The position numbers were made by a program, and so were the translations under genes. Under the pieces are notes generated by a model, which did not search any database, was not told the DNA's origin, and saw only the letters and a list, made by a program, of their open reading frames with translations. Positions 25,991 to 36,114 of a stretch of DNA of 64,000 nucleotides are shown here, piece by piece. This DNA is from Chryseobacterium ginsenosidimutans (GTDB taxonomy: Bacteria > Bacteroidota > Bacteroidia > Flavobacteriales > Weeksellaceae), in NCBI RefSeq assembly GCF_024807225.1, contig NZ_JANUCO010000001.1:1860001-1924000 (forward strand), read 5' to 3'. The stretch's first letter is position 1; the number at the start of each line of letters is the position of its first letter.

Positions 25991-28438
25991 TTGCAGTACG
26001 CTCAAATAGTTTTACCGTTAAATTTAAAAGGTTCTTTCACCTACAAAGTTCCTGACGAAATTATGTCCGAAATTCAGGTCGGAATGAGGGTTTTGGTTCC
26101 GTTTGGGGGTAAGAAAATTTATACGGGAATTGTTTTTGAACTTCATAACAATGAGCCGATAGAGTTTGTAGCGAAAGAAGTGATCAGTATGTTGGATGAT
26201 AAACCGATCGTTCCGCAAGAGCAGATTAACTTTTGGAACTGGCTTTCAGATTACTATTTATGTGGTTTGGGTGAGATTTATCGTTTTGCATTTCCTTCTT
26301 CCTTGAAACTGGAAAGTGAAACGTATTTAAAATTAAAGCCAAATATCACGGTTGATTTTGAAAATCTGGATGTCAACGAAATGTATCTTATTCAGGCATT
26401 GGAAGTTCGACAGTTGATTAATCTAACTGATATCGAAGCTTTCGTTCCGAAAAAAGATATCATTAAGACCATCAACTCATTAATTGATTTGCAATACATC
26501 GAAATTGATGAGAAAATTGCAGAAAAATATAAAGCAAAAGAAGTTGCTTACGTAAAAATTAATGATGAGGTTTTAAAAACTCAGAATCTTACGGAAATCC
26601 TTTTAACATTAAAAAGAGCTCAGAAACAGAAAGACCTTTTCCTTCATATTTTAGAGAAACAGACCGAAAATCCTGATTTACACATCAAAAAATCAGAACT
26701 TTTTGAAGACGGATATTTTGGGAGTTCGCATTTTAAATCTTTGGCAGATAAAAATCTTGTTGAAGAATATTATATGCAGAAAGACAGGATCGAAAGCTAT
26801 GAAGGGGAAATTGAAGAAATTGAAGAACTTTCTGAAGCTCAAAAAGCGGCGAAAACCGAAGTGGATGAAGCTTTTGAAGAAGGAAAAAATGTGTTGCTTC
26901 ACGGTGTAACTTCATCAGGAAAAACGCATATTTATTTAGAAAAGATAGAAGAATGCATTCAAGAAGGGAAAAATGTTTTGTTTTTGCTTCCTGAAATTTC
27001 TTTAACGAAGCAGATTACCCAAAGATTAGAAAAAAAATACGGCAGACAAATTGGCTTTTATCACCAGAAACTCACGGATTTTGAACGTGTAGAAGTCTGG
27101 AGAAGAATCAAGCAAAATGATATTAAAATCCTTATCGGAACGCGGAATGCTTTGTTTCTGCCTTACCAGAATTTAGGATTGATTATTGTGGATGAAGAGC
27201 ATGATTCTGCCTATAAACCAAGGGAGGTTTCGCCTTATTTCAATGCAAAAGATGCTGCGTTGGTTTTTGGGAATTTTTACAAAGCGAATGTTATTTTAGG
27301 TTCTGCAACACCTTCAGTGGAAAGCTATTACAATGCCCGAAAAGAAAAAATGAAATATGTTTTTCTCGAAGAACGTTTCGGAAATGTGAATCTTCCTGAA
27401 TATGAACTGATTAATTTTAAAGAAGCTCAGGATTCTAAAAAAGTATCCGGGAATTTCTCTTTGCATTTAATTGATGAAATTAAGAAGACGTTAGACGAAA
27501 AAAATCAAGCTATTGTTCTTCACAACCGCCGTGGTTACGCCAATGTGGTGGAATGTGAAACGTGTGGTTATGTAAATTACTGTTCCAATTGTGACGTGGT
27601 GATGACCTATCACAAAGCCGCGAATGAAATGAAGTGCCATTATTGTGGTCAAAGAGCTTCAAAACCGAAAACCTGTCCGAAATGTTATTCTGAAAAACTG
27701 AATGAAAGAGGAGTAGGAGTAGAGCAGATTCATGAAGAAGTTGTGAAATTATTTCCTGATAATGAAGTAGATAGAATGGATGTAGATTCTATGCGAAAGA
27801 AATTTGCCTACGAAAAATTATACGAAAAAATTGAAGATCGGGAAACAGATATTGTGGTCGGAACTCAGATGATTTCCAAAGGCTTGGATTTTGATCATAT
27901 CGAACTGGTGGCGATTCCAAAAGCGGATTCTATGCTGTATGTTCAGGATTTCAGGGCAGAAGAAAGAGCGTATCAATTGATTACGCAGGTTTCCGGAAGA
28001 GCAGGAAGAGTTTCGGGAAAAGGGAAAATTTTAATTCAAACTTTTAATCCGGATCATTCTGTTTTTCAGTTGATTAAAATGAATAATCCTGCAAAGGTTT
28101 ACAAATATATTTTAACGGAGCGTCAGAAATTCCATTATCCGCCTTTCACAAAACTGATTATGATTGAGCTGAAACACATAAAAGAGGACAAAGTGAATCG
28201 CGCGTCTCAGTTTCTAGGTTCAATTTTAAGAAAATATCTTCCTGATGATTGTGTTTTGGGACCTGAAAAAGCTCAGATTGCGAGACTTAATAATTTATAT
28301 CAATTTCAGATTATGCTGAAGCTTCCGAGAGGCAAAAAGTATGAAGAATATAAGAGGCTGGTTTTAATAAGTCTAAAAGAATTCGAAGAAATTACTGCTT
28401 ACCAAAGCATTAAAAAAGAGGTTTTCGTAGATTTTTAA
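25991..28438 (+). CDS. priA: Primosomal replication protein N' (PriA helicase)
   Basis: 815 residues. N-terminal 3' DNA-binding domain (QIVLPLNLKGSFTYKVPDEI), winged helix, then a SF2 helicase core with Walker A GVTSSGKTHIY (K311), DEEH box (IIVDEEHDSAYKPR), the motif LGSATPSVESY, and a double zinc module CETCGYVNYCSNC ... CHYCGQ ... CPKC between the helicase lobes, then QVSGRAGR. PriA restarts collapsed replication forks by loading the replicative helicase. The start is an uncommon TTG at 25991: the in-frame stop TAA at 25979-25981 leaves no upstream ATG, and the first following residues are the conserved PriA N-terminus. Confidence 0.96.
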   Translation: MQYAQIVLPLNLKGSFTYKVPDEIMSEIQVGMRVLVPFGGKKIYTGIVFELHNNEPIEFVAKEVISMLDDKPIVPQEQINFWNWLSDYYLCGLGEIYRFAFPSSLKLESETYLKLKPNITVDFENLDVNEMYLIQALEVRQLINLTDIEAFVPKKDIIKTINSLIDLQYIEIDEKIAEKYKAKEVAYVKINDEVLKTQNLTEILLTLKRAQKQKDLFLHILEKQTENPDLHIKKSELFEDGYFGSSHFKSLADKNLVEEYYMQKDRIESYEGEIEEIEELSEAQKAAKTEVDEAFEEGKNVLLHGVTSSGKTHIYLEKIEECIQEGKNVLFLLPEISLTKQITQRLEKKYGRQIGFYHQKLTDFERVEVWRRIKQNDIKILIGTRNALFLPYQNLGLIIVDEEHDSAYKPREVSPYFNAKDAALVFGNFYKANVILGSATPSVESYYNARKEKMKYVFLEERFGNVNLPEYELINFKEAQDSKKVSGNFSLHLIDEIKKTLDEKNQAIVLHNRRGYANVVECETCGYVNYCSNCDVVMTYHKAANEMKCHYCGQRASKPKTCPKCYSEKLNERGVGVEQIHEEVVKLFPDNEVDRMDVDSMRKKFAYEKLYEKIEDRETDIVVGTQMISKGLDFDHIELVAIPKADSMLYVQDFRAEERAYQLITQVSGRAGRVSGKGKILIQTFNPDHSVFQLIKMNNPAKVYKYILTERQKFHYPPFTKLIMIELKHIKEDKVNRASQFLGSILRKYLPDDCVLGPEKAQIARLNNLYQFQIMLKLPRGKKYEEYKRLVLISLKEFEEITAYQSIKKEVFVDF

Positions 28439-28504
28439 CAATTTTTAACAAACTTTATAGAGTTTTTATAACAGTCTACCGAACTACTATACAACAATAT
28501 TTTC

Positions 28505-28512
28505 TACATTTG
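28505..28512 (+). promoter_or_regulatory. -7 element upstream of dacB
   Basis: TACATTTG matches TAnnTTTG exactly, giving a leader of about 80 bases before dacB. Confidence 0.4.
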
Positions 28513-28598
28513 GTCGTTGATTATATGTTTGGATATTTAACTTTCAATTTAACCAATTGATTTTTAAGGCATCCAAATTGTAACAAAAACAAAAATAG

Positions 28599-30071
28599 AT
28601 GGTAAATTTCAGAAGATATATTTCAAGCGTTGCGGTACTGGCTTCAGGTTTTTTCCTTGCACAGTCTCCCGTTTCTACCGTTCTATATTCTCCGGCTTAT
28701 GACAATCAAAAAAATAGTTTAAACCTGCCTTCTCCTATCACGTCGATGGTAGAGAAAGCTATTTTGTCGCCTAAAGAGCTTGTAGACATTAATGTAAACA
28801 CGATGATGACCGACCCGGTTCTGAAAAATGCAACCTGGGGATTTGTAGTGTACGACCCGAAAACGAAGAAGGTAATCTCTTCGTATAATGAAAATACTCC
28901 ATTGGTTCCGGCTTCTACCACGAAGTTATTAACCACAGAAACAGCAATGAATCTGTTAGGTGAAAACTATCGTTGGAACACCCAGCTGGAATACTCCGGA
29001 AGTGTTGATGAAAATGGAATTTTAAACGGAAATCTTTATATTGTAGGAAGCGGTGACCCGTCTTTGGGCACAAACAAAGCAGGAGCTTGGTCTTACAGAG
29101 ATATCGTTTCAGATTTCAAAGAAGGACTTTCTCGTGAGGGAATCAAAAAAGTAAATGGTGATATTATTATTCAGACAGCGCTTTTCAAAGGTAACATTTC
29201 GAAGCTTCCGGAAAATGTTGTTTGGTTAGAGAACAATAACTACTACTTGCCGGCTGGATCTACGTATGAGATTAATCCTGCAAATGAAAAACTTATTGTA
29301 AAGAAAGGAAACGGTTTATCCGTAGACAAAAAATTCTTTTATGTTTCTCCGTATAACAAACAAATGGTTTATGCCGACAAATATGAAGGTGATGGCGTTT
29401 TAACAACAAAATTACCCGATGCTCCGGCTTACCTTGCCAATTCTTTCAGAACGACTTTGGTAAAAAGCGGAATTGCCGTAACCGGAAAAGTAATCCCTAA
29501 AATGACGGATGCAACTCCTGAAAGCAGAAAATTGGTTTCAGCGTACAAATCTCCTACGTTGGGTGATATTATTTTTTATACCAATCAACACAGTGACAAC
29601 GGTTTGGCAGAAGCTTTATTGAAAACGGTTGGTTTCCAGAATTTGGGTGATCAGACAACGGAATCAGGAAGGAAAGTGGTTACGGAACATTTGAAAAACG
29701 AAGGTTTCGATATGATTGGTTTAAATTATATGGACGGAAGCGGGCTTTCAAGAAGCAATAACGTAACTCCGATTGCTCAGGCTAAGTTTTTAACTTCTTT
29801 AATGGACGAAAAATATTACAAAACTTATTTGACTTCATTACCGGTTGGCGGACAATCCGGAACATTGAAAAGAATGTTTAACGGTCTTGGAAACGGACAG
29901 GTTTTTGCGAAAACAGGAACTTTAAATAAAGTGAAAACATTGGCAGGATATATGAAAACCAACTCAGGAAAGACTTTAGTTTTTTCTTTAATGGTTAACA
30001 ATTATTCGGGATCTGTAGATATGGTGAAGAAAAGAATGGAGAAAATCCTGGAGCCTGCATTAGATTTATAG
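28599..30071 (+). CDS. dacB: D-alanyl-D-alanine carboxypeptidase/endopeptidase (PBP4, S13)
   Basis: 490 residues, class C penicillin-binding protein. Signal peptide ending near FFLAQ; catalytic SxxK motif S106-T-T-K109 (PASTTKLLTTE), SxN motif HSDNGLAE, and KTG motif AKTGTLNK, in the right order. A large insertion between SxxK and SxN matches the PBP4 subfamily (S13). In the periplasm it trims pentapeptides and cuts peptidoglycan cross-links during growth and division. Single gene between a -7 element and a terminator. Confidence 0.95.
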   Translation: MVNFRRYISSVAVLASGFFLAQSPVSTVLYSPAYDNQKNSLNLPSPITSMVEKAILSPKELVDINVNTMMTDPVLKNATWGFVVYDPKTKKVISSYNENTPLVPASTTKLLTTETAMNLLGENYRWNTQLEYSGSVDENGILNGNLYIVGSGDPSLGTNKAGAWSYRDIVSDFKEGLSREGIKKVNGDIIIQTALFKGNISKLPENVVWLENNNYYLPAGSTYEINPANEKLIVKKGNGLSVDKKFFYVSPYNKQMVYADKYEGDGVLTTKLPDAPAYLANSFRTTLVKSGIAVTGKVIPKMTDATPESRKLVSAYKSPTLGDIIFYTNQHSDNGLAEALLKTVGFQNLGDQTTESGRKVVTEHLKNEGFDMIGLNYMDGSGLSRSNNVTPIAQAKFLTSLMDEKYYKTYLTSLPVGGQSGTLKRMFNGLGNGQVFAKTGTLNKVKTLAGYMKTNSGKTLVFSLMVNNYSGSVDMVKKRMEKILEPALDL

Positions 30072-30097
30072 AATTATTAAAATTTAATTAAGATAAA

Positions 30098-30130
30098 AGC
30101 CTTTTAATCAATGATTAGAAGGTTTTTTTA
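30098..30130 (+). terminator. Terminator of dacB
   Basis: CCTTTTAATC / GATTAGAAGG (one wobble) with a 3-base loop followed by seven Ts. The T run abuts the -7 element of the next gene. Confidence 0.75.
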
Positions 30131-30138
30131 TATCTTTG
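30131..30138 (+). promoter_or_regulatory. -7 element of the M1 aminopeptidase gene
   Basis: TATCTTTG matches TAnnTTTG, 18 bases before the ATG and immediately after the dacB terminator T run. Confidence 0.5.
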
Positions 30139-30156
30139 ATATAATTTAAATTAAGT

Positions 30157-32082
30157 ATGAAAAAAATTTACTTTTTACTTTTGAGCGTTTTTGTTTTTCA
30201 GCAAATGTATGCTCAGAATGATAATATTGAAAGAAAAGGTTTGATTGATAAGGAAATGAAATCTTTTGCCAATAAAATGGCAGTAGGAAACAACAATCCG
30301 AATACGTTGAACTACGATCTTCAGTATCAGAGAATGAATGCGACGATAGATCCTGCGGTGAGAAGTATTTCTGGGTCTGTTACATCTCATTTCAAGCCTA
30401 ATCAAAGTATGAGCAGTATTTATTTTGATCTGGATAATCAGATGACGGTTTCACAGGTTCAGTATCATGGGAATACACTCGTTTTTCAACAGCTTGCGGC
30501 GACGAAAGAACTTAAAATTAATTTTCAGTCTGCACTTCCTGCCAATGTTTTGGATTCTTTGACGGTGACGTATTCTGGAGTTCCACCAACGGCAAACAAT
30601 TCTTTTTTTAATGGAACACAAGGCGGAACAGCTGTTTTATCTACTTTAAATGAACCTTACGGAGCACAAGACTGGTTTCCGACAAAGCAAAGTTTAAATG
30701 ATAAAATTGAAAGGTTTGATATGAAAATTACCACGCCTTCTCAATACAGCGTTGCTTCAAACGGGAAATTTATGTCTGAAACCACTCTTCCGGGCAGCCA
30801 AAAGCTGACTTTCTGGAGAACTCAATATCCTACTGCAGCTTATCTTATTGCACTTTCTGTTACTAACTATGTTAAGCTTACCGATACAATGGGGAATCCT
30901 CCTTTTCCTTTTATCAATTATGTTTTCCCTGCAACGTCTACCAATACAACAAGTATGAGTAATATCGACTGGACAAAAACAGTCATGAATACTTTTGAAA
31001 CCTATTTCGGATCTTATCCTTTCAGAAATGAAAAATACGGACATATGGAGTTTCAGGCAGGTGGCGGAATGGAGCATCAGACGATGTCTTCATTGGGATC
31101 TTGGGGTAGAGGATTGATTGCGCATGAGCTTGCTCACCAATGGTTTGGTGATAAAGTAACTTGTGGAGCTTGGAATGATATCTGGTTGAATGAAGGTTTT
31201 GCAACTTTCGGGGAACATCTGGCTAATGAAAAATTGCTGATGACCAATACCGAGTTTTTAAATTATCTTTTGACTCAAAAAAATTATGTTACAGGCGCTC
31301 CGGAGGGAAGTGTTTATGTTGCAGACGCTAATTTAACGAATGTTGGAACTATTTTTAGTGGAAGATTAACGTATTCTAAAGGTGGATATGTTTTAAGAAT
31401 GCTGAAATGGATTTTAGGAGATACCGTTTTTTATCAAGCACTTAAGGATTATCATGCAAGACCGGCTCTGGCTTATAATTATGTAAGAACTCAGGATTTT
31501 AATGCGTCTTTATTAACGTCCACAGGAACAGATTTTACTGGTTTTTTCAATGACTGGATTTATGGAGAAGGATATCCTATTTACGACATCAGATGGAAGC
31601 AAGTCGGGAATACAGTTACTTTTAAAGCGGCGCAAACACAAAGTCATCCATCTGTAAGCTTTTACGAAATGCCTTTGCCGATTAAAGTAAACGGAACAGC
31701 AGGGCAGGTTGCTTATTTTGCTTTGAATAATACCACGAACAATCAGTATTTTGTACAAACGGTAGCTTTTCCGGTGGCAAGTGTAGAATTTAATTATGAG
31801 TATCAGATTTTAGAAAGAAATTCAACCGTTGCTCAGGATAATACATTGAGCACTTCAGAATTTAATAAGGATGAATTTGCTCTGTATCCTAATCCTGCAA
31901 AGAGCGAGATCAATATTAAAGGAATCGATAAATCGACAGATTTTACCATTTATTTCACAGATGGAAAATTGGTAAGAAAAGGAATTTATCAGCCTGAAAA
32001 ATCAATTAATATTTCAGAGCTCGTTCCGGGAACTTATATATTTAAGATAAAAGATAAAAATGTAAAGTTTTTAAAGAAATAA
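30157..32082 (+). CDS. T9SS-exported M1 family aminopeptidase
   Basis: 641 residues. Signal peptide (MKKIYFLLLSVFVFQQMYAQ), M1 N-terminal beta domain, the exopeptidase motif as GGGMEHQT (a variant of the usual GAMEN) and zinc site HELAHQWFGDKVTCG ... WLNEGF (HExxH and the distal glutamate), then an alpha-helical domain cut short compared with classical M1 enzymes, and a T9SS type A sorting domain (FALYPNPAKSEIN). It removes N-terminal residues from peptides outside the cell and probably works with the M36 proteases in extracellular protein use. Ends at a hairpin terminator. Confidence 0.93.
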   Translation: MKKIYFLLLSVFVFQQMYAQNDNIERKGLIDKEMKSFANKMAVGNNNPNTLNYDLQYQRMNATIDPAVRSISGSVTSHFKPNQSMSSIYFDLDNQMTVSQVQYHGNTLVFQQLAATKELKINFQSALPANVLDSLTVTYSGVPPTANNSFFNGTQGGTAVLSTLNEPYGAQDWFPTKQSLNDKIERFDMKITTPSQYSVASNGKFMSETTLPGSQKLTFWRTQYPTAAYLIALSVTNYVKLTDTMGNPPFPFINYVFPATSTNTTSMSNIDWTKTVMNTFETYFGSYPFRNEKYGHMEFQAGGGMEHQTMSSLGSWGRGLIAHELAHQWFGDKVTCGAWNDIWLNEGFATFGEHLANEKLLMTNTEFLNYLLTQKNYVTGAPEGSVYVADANLTNVGTIFSGRLTYSKGGYVLRMLKWILGDTVFYQALKDYHARPALAYNYVRTQDFNASLLTSTGTDFTGFFNDWIYGEGYPIYDIRWKQVGNTVTFKAAQTQSHPSVSFYEMPLPIKVNGTAGQVAYFALNNTTNNQYFVQTVAFPVASVEFNYEYQILERNSTVAQDNTLSTSEFNKDEFALYPNPAKSEINIKGIDKSTDFTIYFTDGKLVRKGIYQPEKSINISELVPGTYIFKIKDKNVKFLKK

Positions 32083-32086
32083 AATG

Positions 32087-32112
32087 AAACCTTCAGAAAT
32101 GAAGGTTTTTTC
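32087..32112 (+). terminator. Terminator of the M1 aminopeptidase gene
   Basis: AAACCTTCA / TGAAGGTTT with a GAAA tetraloop followed by a T tract. Confidence 0.85.
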
Positions 32113-32252
32113 TTTTTTATGCCCCGAAAATCGTTATTATGTTAAATAGCTATAGAAATAATTCTATTTTTCATTATTTTTTGTTAATAAAAGTTAAATC
32201 GTATTATTTTTTTTGTAACTTGTTGATTGATTAATGATTAAAAAATAGTACC

Positions 32253-33155
32253 ATGAAAAAACTTTTATTTTCTTTAGCGACTTTTATGTCTATTGGTGTA
32301 CTTTCAGTGAGTGCACAAACTACAAAAATTTCTTTTGAAACTTCAGAAGGTTACACATTAGGAAGTTTGGGAGGTCAGCAAGGCTGGACAGCTTGGGGAG
32401 GAATTCCTTCTACAAATCCCACGGTTGCAAATGCCAATGCGACAGATGGTGTAAATTCATTTACAATGTTAAGTGAAGGAGATGTTTTCGATTTTTGTGG
32501 AGTCGAAAAAAACATTTCAAGTCTGGTTACCAGTAATGATGTGGAAATTTCGTTTGATTATAGATTTGATGATGTCGACGGTTCAGATTATGAAATTGCG
32601 GTTTATAATGATGGAGTAGATTATTATTATACAGCAGCTCTAAGAGTAGATTATGCGACGGGAACATTGGAGTACAGAACGGGAACAGCATTTGCTAATG
32701 GTCCTGTTTTAAATCCGAACCAATGGTATAATATAAAAATTGGTATCAAAAAATCCACAAATACATTACAATATTTCTTAAATGGAACTCAAATTTACAC
32801 AGGAAATTTAGGGACGTATAAAAATGCACAAATTATTGACTTTTTATACGATGATTACGGAACCGGTTTTAAGGTTGATAATGTTCAGGTGACAAATCTT
32901 ACTGTGTTGGCAACAGATGAGGTTTCCAAAAATGAAACGGTCACTATCTCTCCAAATCCTACAACCGACAAATTGAATATTGCAACAGAAGGAAAGATAA
33001 GTTCAATTTCTATTTTTGATGTCAAAGGAAGTTTGATAAGAACTCTTTCAAATCCGGATAAAACAATTAATGTTTCAGATTTGAATACAGGAAATTATTT
33101 GATAAAAGTAAAAACAGATAGATCTGAGTTTACAAAGAAATTCATTAAAAAATAA
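32253..33155 (+). CDS. T9SS-exported protein with lectin-like beta sandwich
   Basis: 300 residues. Signal peptide (to SVSAQ), then a concanavalin/LamG-like beta-sandwich suggested by FETSEGYTLGSLGGQQGW, DVEISFDYRFDDVDGSDYEI, and NQWYNIKIGIKKSTNTLQYF, followed by a T9SS sorting domain (VTISPNPTTDKLNIA ... KKFIKK). No catalytic motif is visible. Probably a surface or secreted binding protein; ligand unknown. It is monocistronic, with a terminator on each side. Confidence 0.78.
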   Translation: MKKLLFSLATFMSIGVLSVSAQTTKISFETSEGYTLGSLGGQQGWTAWGGIPSTNPTVANANATDGVNSFTMLSEGDVFDFCGVEKNISSLVTSNDVEISFDYRFDDVDGSDYEIAVYNDGVDYYYTAALRVDYATGTLEYRTGTAFANGPVLNPNQWYNIKIGIKKSTNTLQYFLNGTQIYTGNLGTYKNAQIIDFLYDDYGTGFKVDNVQVTNLTVLATDEVSKNETVTISPNPTTDKLNIATEGKISSISIFDVKGSLIRTLSNPDKTINVSDLNTGNYLIKVKTDRSEFTKKFIKK

Positions 33156-33174
33156 TTTCTTCCGATAAATTTTT

Positions 33175-33205
33175 AAAACCTTCAGAATTTCTGAAGGTTT
33201 TTCGT
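33175..33205 (+). terminator. Terminator of the T9SS beta-sandwich gene
   Basis: A perfect 12-bp stem AAAACCTTCAGA / TCTGAAGGTTTT with an ATT loop and T tail. Confidence 0.85.
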
Positions 33206-33316
33206 TTAAATAAAGGTTAATTAAAGATAGGATAATAAAAATACATAGATCGTTCTGCTGAAATGATTAAATAAACTAATTCCATAATAAGTCAATTTTA
33301 AGATTAATATTTATAT

Positions 33317-34196
33317 TTAAATCTGAAAGTTTTTTTGTCTTTTAATGGCTCTGTTGGCTTTTCGTTTTGCCTTCCTCACTTTGAAATTGAACCATTTTTC
33401 TTTGAATACATTTCGCATCAGATTATCAAAATGTCTTATCAATACAAGATTTTTAAAGCCTCGCCATTTTTCTAATGCACTTGAAGGCAAAGCTCTTATG
33501 GATACAGAATAGCCTTCCGTTTCATATTGAATATAATGCCACCATCCGGAAGGAATATAAAGCGTTTCACCCGGTTTTATAACAGCTTCATAACCGTTTA
33601 AATATTTCAAGCCGGGAAATTCCTCATAATCCGGTTTCTTTGATGTTGGTAATGCTGTGAAAATTGTAAGGAAGCTTATACATTAAATCAGATTGTTCCC
33701 AGGGAAAAAGCCAAATTCTCTTAATCCCTTGAAATTGATTGATAAAAACGTGAGACATATCGATATCAACATGATTTCTTGTAATTGAACCTTCACCACC
33801 GAAAAACATAAAAGGAAGCCACTTTATAATTTTCCCTTTCGTAACGTCGTTGTAATGAATATCGTTTTTAAGTTCGGGCTTGATGCTTAATAAATTAAAT
33901 AAGAAAAGACGATGCTCGGTAGGAGAGGAAATGATGAGGTCAAGATATTTCGAGAAAGTGCTTTGTCCGATCGGTTTGCTGGCAACTCTGTCCAGAGATT
34001 CGATCTCGCTTCCGTAGATATTCACTTTATGTTCTCCGGCGATTTCTTTAAAATAATCATAACTCCATTTTTTGAAAGCAGGACTTTCAGGATCTACAAA
34101 ATCTTTTAAAATAACGGGTTTTGCGGGTTTCAGATAAGTATTGAGAAAGTCTTCTGACGATATATTTTTAATTTTTTGTACTGGCGATAATCTCAT
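33317..34196 (-). pseudogene. Cupin-like (JmjC) Fe(II)/2-oxoglutarate oxygenase-like protein, frameshifted
   Basis: Corrected length 292 residues. The metal-binding facial triad is visible as H-x-D in RNHVDIDMSHVF and the distal histidine in IPSGWWHYIQY, with the family block IKRIWLFPWEQSDLMYKLP. The frame breaks at 33635-33637: in gene sense, CAAAGAAACCGG should be CAAAGAACCGG. This joins NIKEPDYEEFPGLKYLNGYE and brings the distal histidine back into frame. Bacterial relatives hydroxylate proteins or small molecules; the substrate is unknown. The lesion is the same GAAAC-for-GAAC seen elsewhere in this window. Confidence 0.87.
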
Positions 34197-34215
34197 TTTT
34201 CTGATTTTAAAGGAA

Positions 34216-34223
34216 CAAATATA
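34216..34223 (-). promoter_or_regulatory. -7 element of the JmjC-like gene
   Basis: On the minus strand TATATTTG matches TAnnTTTG, 19 bases before the ATG. Confidence 0.5.
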
Positions 34224-34358
34224 ATAATTAGTCTACTTAATTTATAGACTATTGATGAAAAATATTAAAATTTTATTTAAAGATTTAGAATAAAAGTGAT
34301 AAAAGAGCATACTTTACCGTGATTTTACTAAATTAGCGCATCAAAAATTTTATCTAAA

Positions 34359-35555
34359 ATGATCTCTAAAAAGTATCTTGAAAATTTACAGAACGAACTA
34401 CAAAATATTGATAACGACGGGCTTTACAAAAGAGAAAGGATTATCACTTCTCAGCAAAGTGCGGAAATCGAAGCCAACGGAAAAAAGCTGTTGAACTTCT
34501 GTGCCAACAATTATTTGGGATTATCGAACAATCCGGAGGTGATGAAAGCGTCTCAGGACATGATTGAATCTCACGGCTACGGAATGTCTTCTGTACGTTT
34601 TATCTGCGGAACTCAGGATATTCACAAAGAATTGGAACAAAAAATCGCTGACTTTTTAGGTCTTGAAGACACCATTCTTTACGCAGCTTGTTTTGATGCA
34701 AACGGAGGTGTTTTTGAACCTTTGTTTACGGAAGAAGATGCTATTATTTCTGATGAATTGAATCACGCTTCAATTATCGACGGAGTTCGTCTTTGTAAGG
34801 CGGCAAGATACCGTTACAAAAACAATAATATGGCAGATTTGGAAGCTCAGTTAATCGCTGCTTCTGAAAAAAATCACCGTTTCAAAATTATCGTTACAGA
34901 TGGAGTTTTCTCAATGGACGGAATCGTTGCAGACTTAAAAGGAGTTTGTGATTTAGCCGATAAATATGATGCTTTGGTAATGGTTGACGATTCTCACGCA
35001 ACTGGTTTCATCGGAAAAACAGGTCGTGGAACTCACGAAGCAAATGAAGTGATGGGTAGAGTAGACATCATTACTTCTACGCTAGGAAAGGCTCTTGGTG
35101 GTGCTTTGGGAGGATTTACTTCTGGTAAAAAAGAGATCATCGATATGTTGAGACAGCGTTCTCGTCCTTATTTATTCTCAAACTCATTGGCTCCCGGAAT
35201 CGTAGGTGCAGCTTTGAAAGTGTTGGATATGATTTCAGACGATACTTCTCTTCGTGATAAAGTAATGGAAAATGCAGAATATTTCAGAGCAGAAATGAAA
35301 TCTAAAGGTTTCGATATTCCTGATGGAGACGCTGCAATCGTTCCTGTAATGCTTTACGACGCACCTTTAGCTCAAAAAATGGCTGAAAAGCTGATGGATG
35401 AAGGAATTTACGTTATCGGATTCTTCTATCCTGTTGTACCAAAAGGAAAAGCGAGAATCAGAGTTCAGCTTTCTGCGGCGCATACAAGAGCACATTTGGA
35501 CAAGGCAATTGCCGGTTTCGAAAAAGTAGGAAAAGAATTAGGAGTAATTTCTTAA
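34359..35555 (+). CDS. kbl: Glycine C-acetyltransferase (2-amino-3-ketobutyrate CoA ligase)
   Basis: 398 residues, the exact usual length of Kbl. PLP-dependent alpha-oxoamine synthase: FCANNYLGLSNNPEV near the N-terminus, SVRFICGTQDIHKELE, VDDSHATGF, and the PLP lysine in STLGKALGGALGG. It converts 2-amino-3-ketobutyrate plus CoA into glycine and acetyl-CoA, the second step of threonine breakdown, in the cytoplasm. The partner threonine dehydrogenase gene is not in view. Two small secreted-protein genes follow closely and may be co-transcribed. Confidence 0.96.
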   Translation: MISKKYLENLQNELQNIDNDGLYKRERIITSQQSAEIEANGKKLLNFCANNYLGLSNNPEVMKASQDMIESHGYGMSSVRFICGTQDIHKELEQKIADFLGLEDTILYAACFDANGGVFEPLFTEEDAIISDELNHASIIDGVRLCKAARYRYKNNNMADLEAQLIAASEKNHRFKIIVTDGVFSMDGIVADLKGVCDLADKYDALVMVDDSHATGFIGKTGRGTHEANEVMGRVDIITSTLGKALGGALGGFTSGKKEIIDMLRQRSRPYLFSNSLAPGIVGAALKVLDMISDDTSLRDKVMENAEYFRAEMKSKGFDIPDGDAAIVPVMLYDAPLAQKMAEKLMDEGIYVIGFFYPVVPKGKARIRVQLSAAHTRAHLDKAIAGFEKVGKELGVIS

Positions 35556-35580
35556 TTATAAAAATTTAAAAATCAGGTTT

Positions 35581-36108
35581 ATGAAAAAAATATTGCTGAT
35601 CATTGGTTTTGTTTGTTTTCAAAGTTTTTTTGCACAAAATATTATGGATTTCGATCTTAAAAATGTTGAGCTGCAAGGAATGCAACCTGTAAAAGTAAAT
35701 CAGGAAATGAAATCAGTCGGGATTTCCAAGATACCTTTTGTAACGGATAATCCCGATGTTATTTCCAAAATTGCAGATCCGGATATCGCTCCTAAGATTA
35801 AGAAAATCTATGGTTTTACTTATGATAATCCCAAAGATGAATTGCATGACGGAGGTGTTTTTGTTTATCAATTTACTACTAAAAAAGATTTGGATAATTA
35901 TGTTGCTAAGAATTTCGAGCAGTCTAATTATAGGGTCTTGGTGAAAGATCTATTCTATATCCGCATTTGGAGTGATTACGGCTATCAAATAAAAGGTAAA
36001 GAAACAAGCGAAGATCATTTAAATAAACTGGAGAAATATTATACCAAATTAGGAGCAAAGAGAATTCAATTAAAACCTGATGAATCTATTATTAGCACTG
36101 TCCAGTAA
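35581..36108 (+). CDS. Hypothetical secreted protein
   Basis: 175 residues with a signal peptide (MKKILLIIGFVCFQSFFAQ). The mature part is mixed alpha/beta (NVELQGMQPVKVNQEM; FVYQFTTKKDLDNYVAKNF) and has no motif I recognise. It starts 25 bases after kbl and ends 6 bases before a lipoprotein gene, so the three may form an operon. Predicted periplasmic; function unknown. Confidence 0.65.
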   Translation: MKKILLIIGFVCFQSFFAQNIMDFDLKNVELQGMQPVKVNQEMKSVGISKIPFVTDNPDVISKIADPDIAPKIKKIYGFTYDNPKDELHDGGVFVYQFTTKKDLDNYVAKNFEQSNYRVLVKDLFYIRIWSDYGYQIKGKETSEDHLNKLEKYYTKLGAKRIQLKPDESIISTVQ

Positions 36109-36114
36109 TTTATA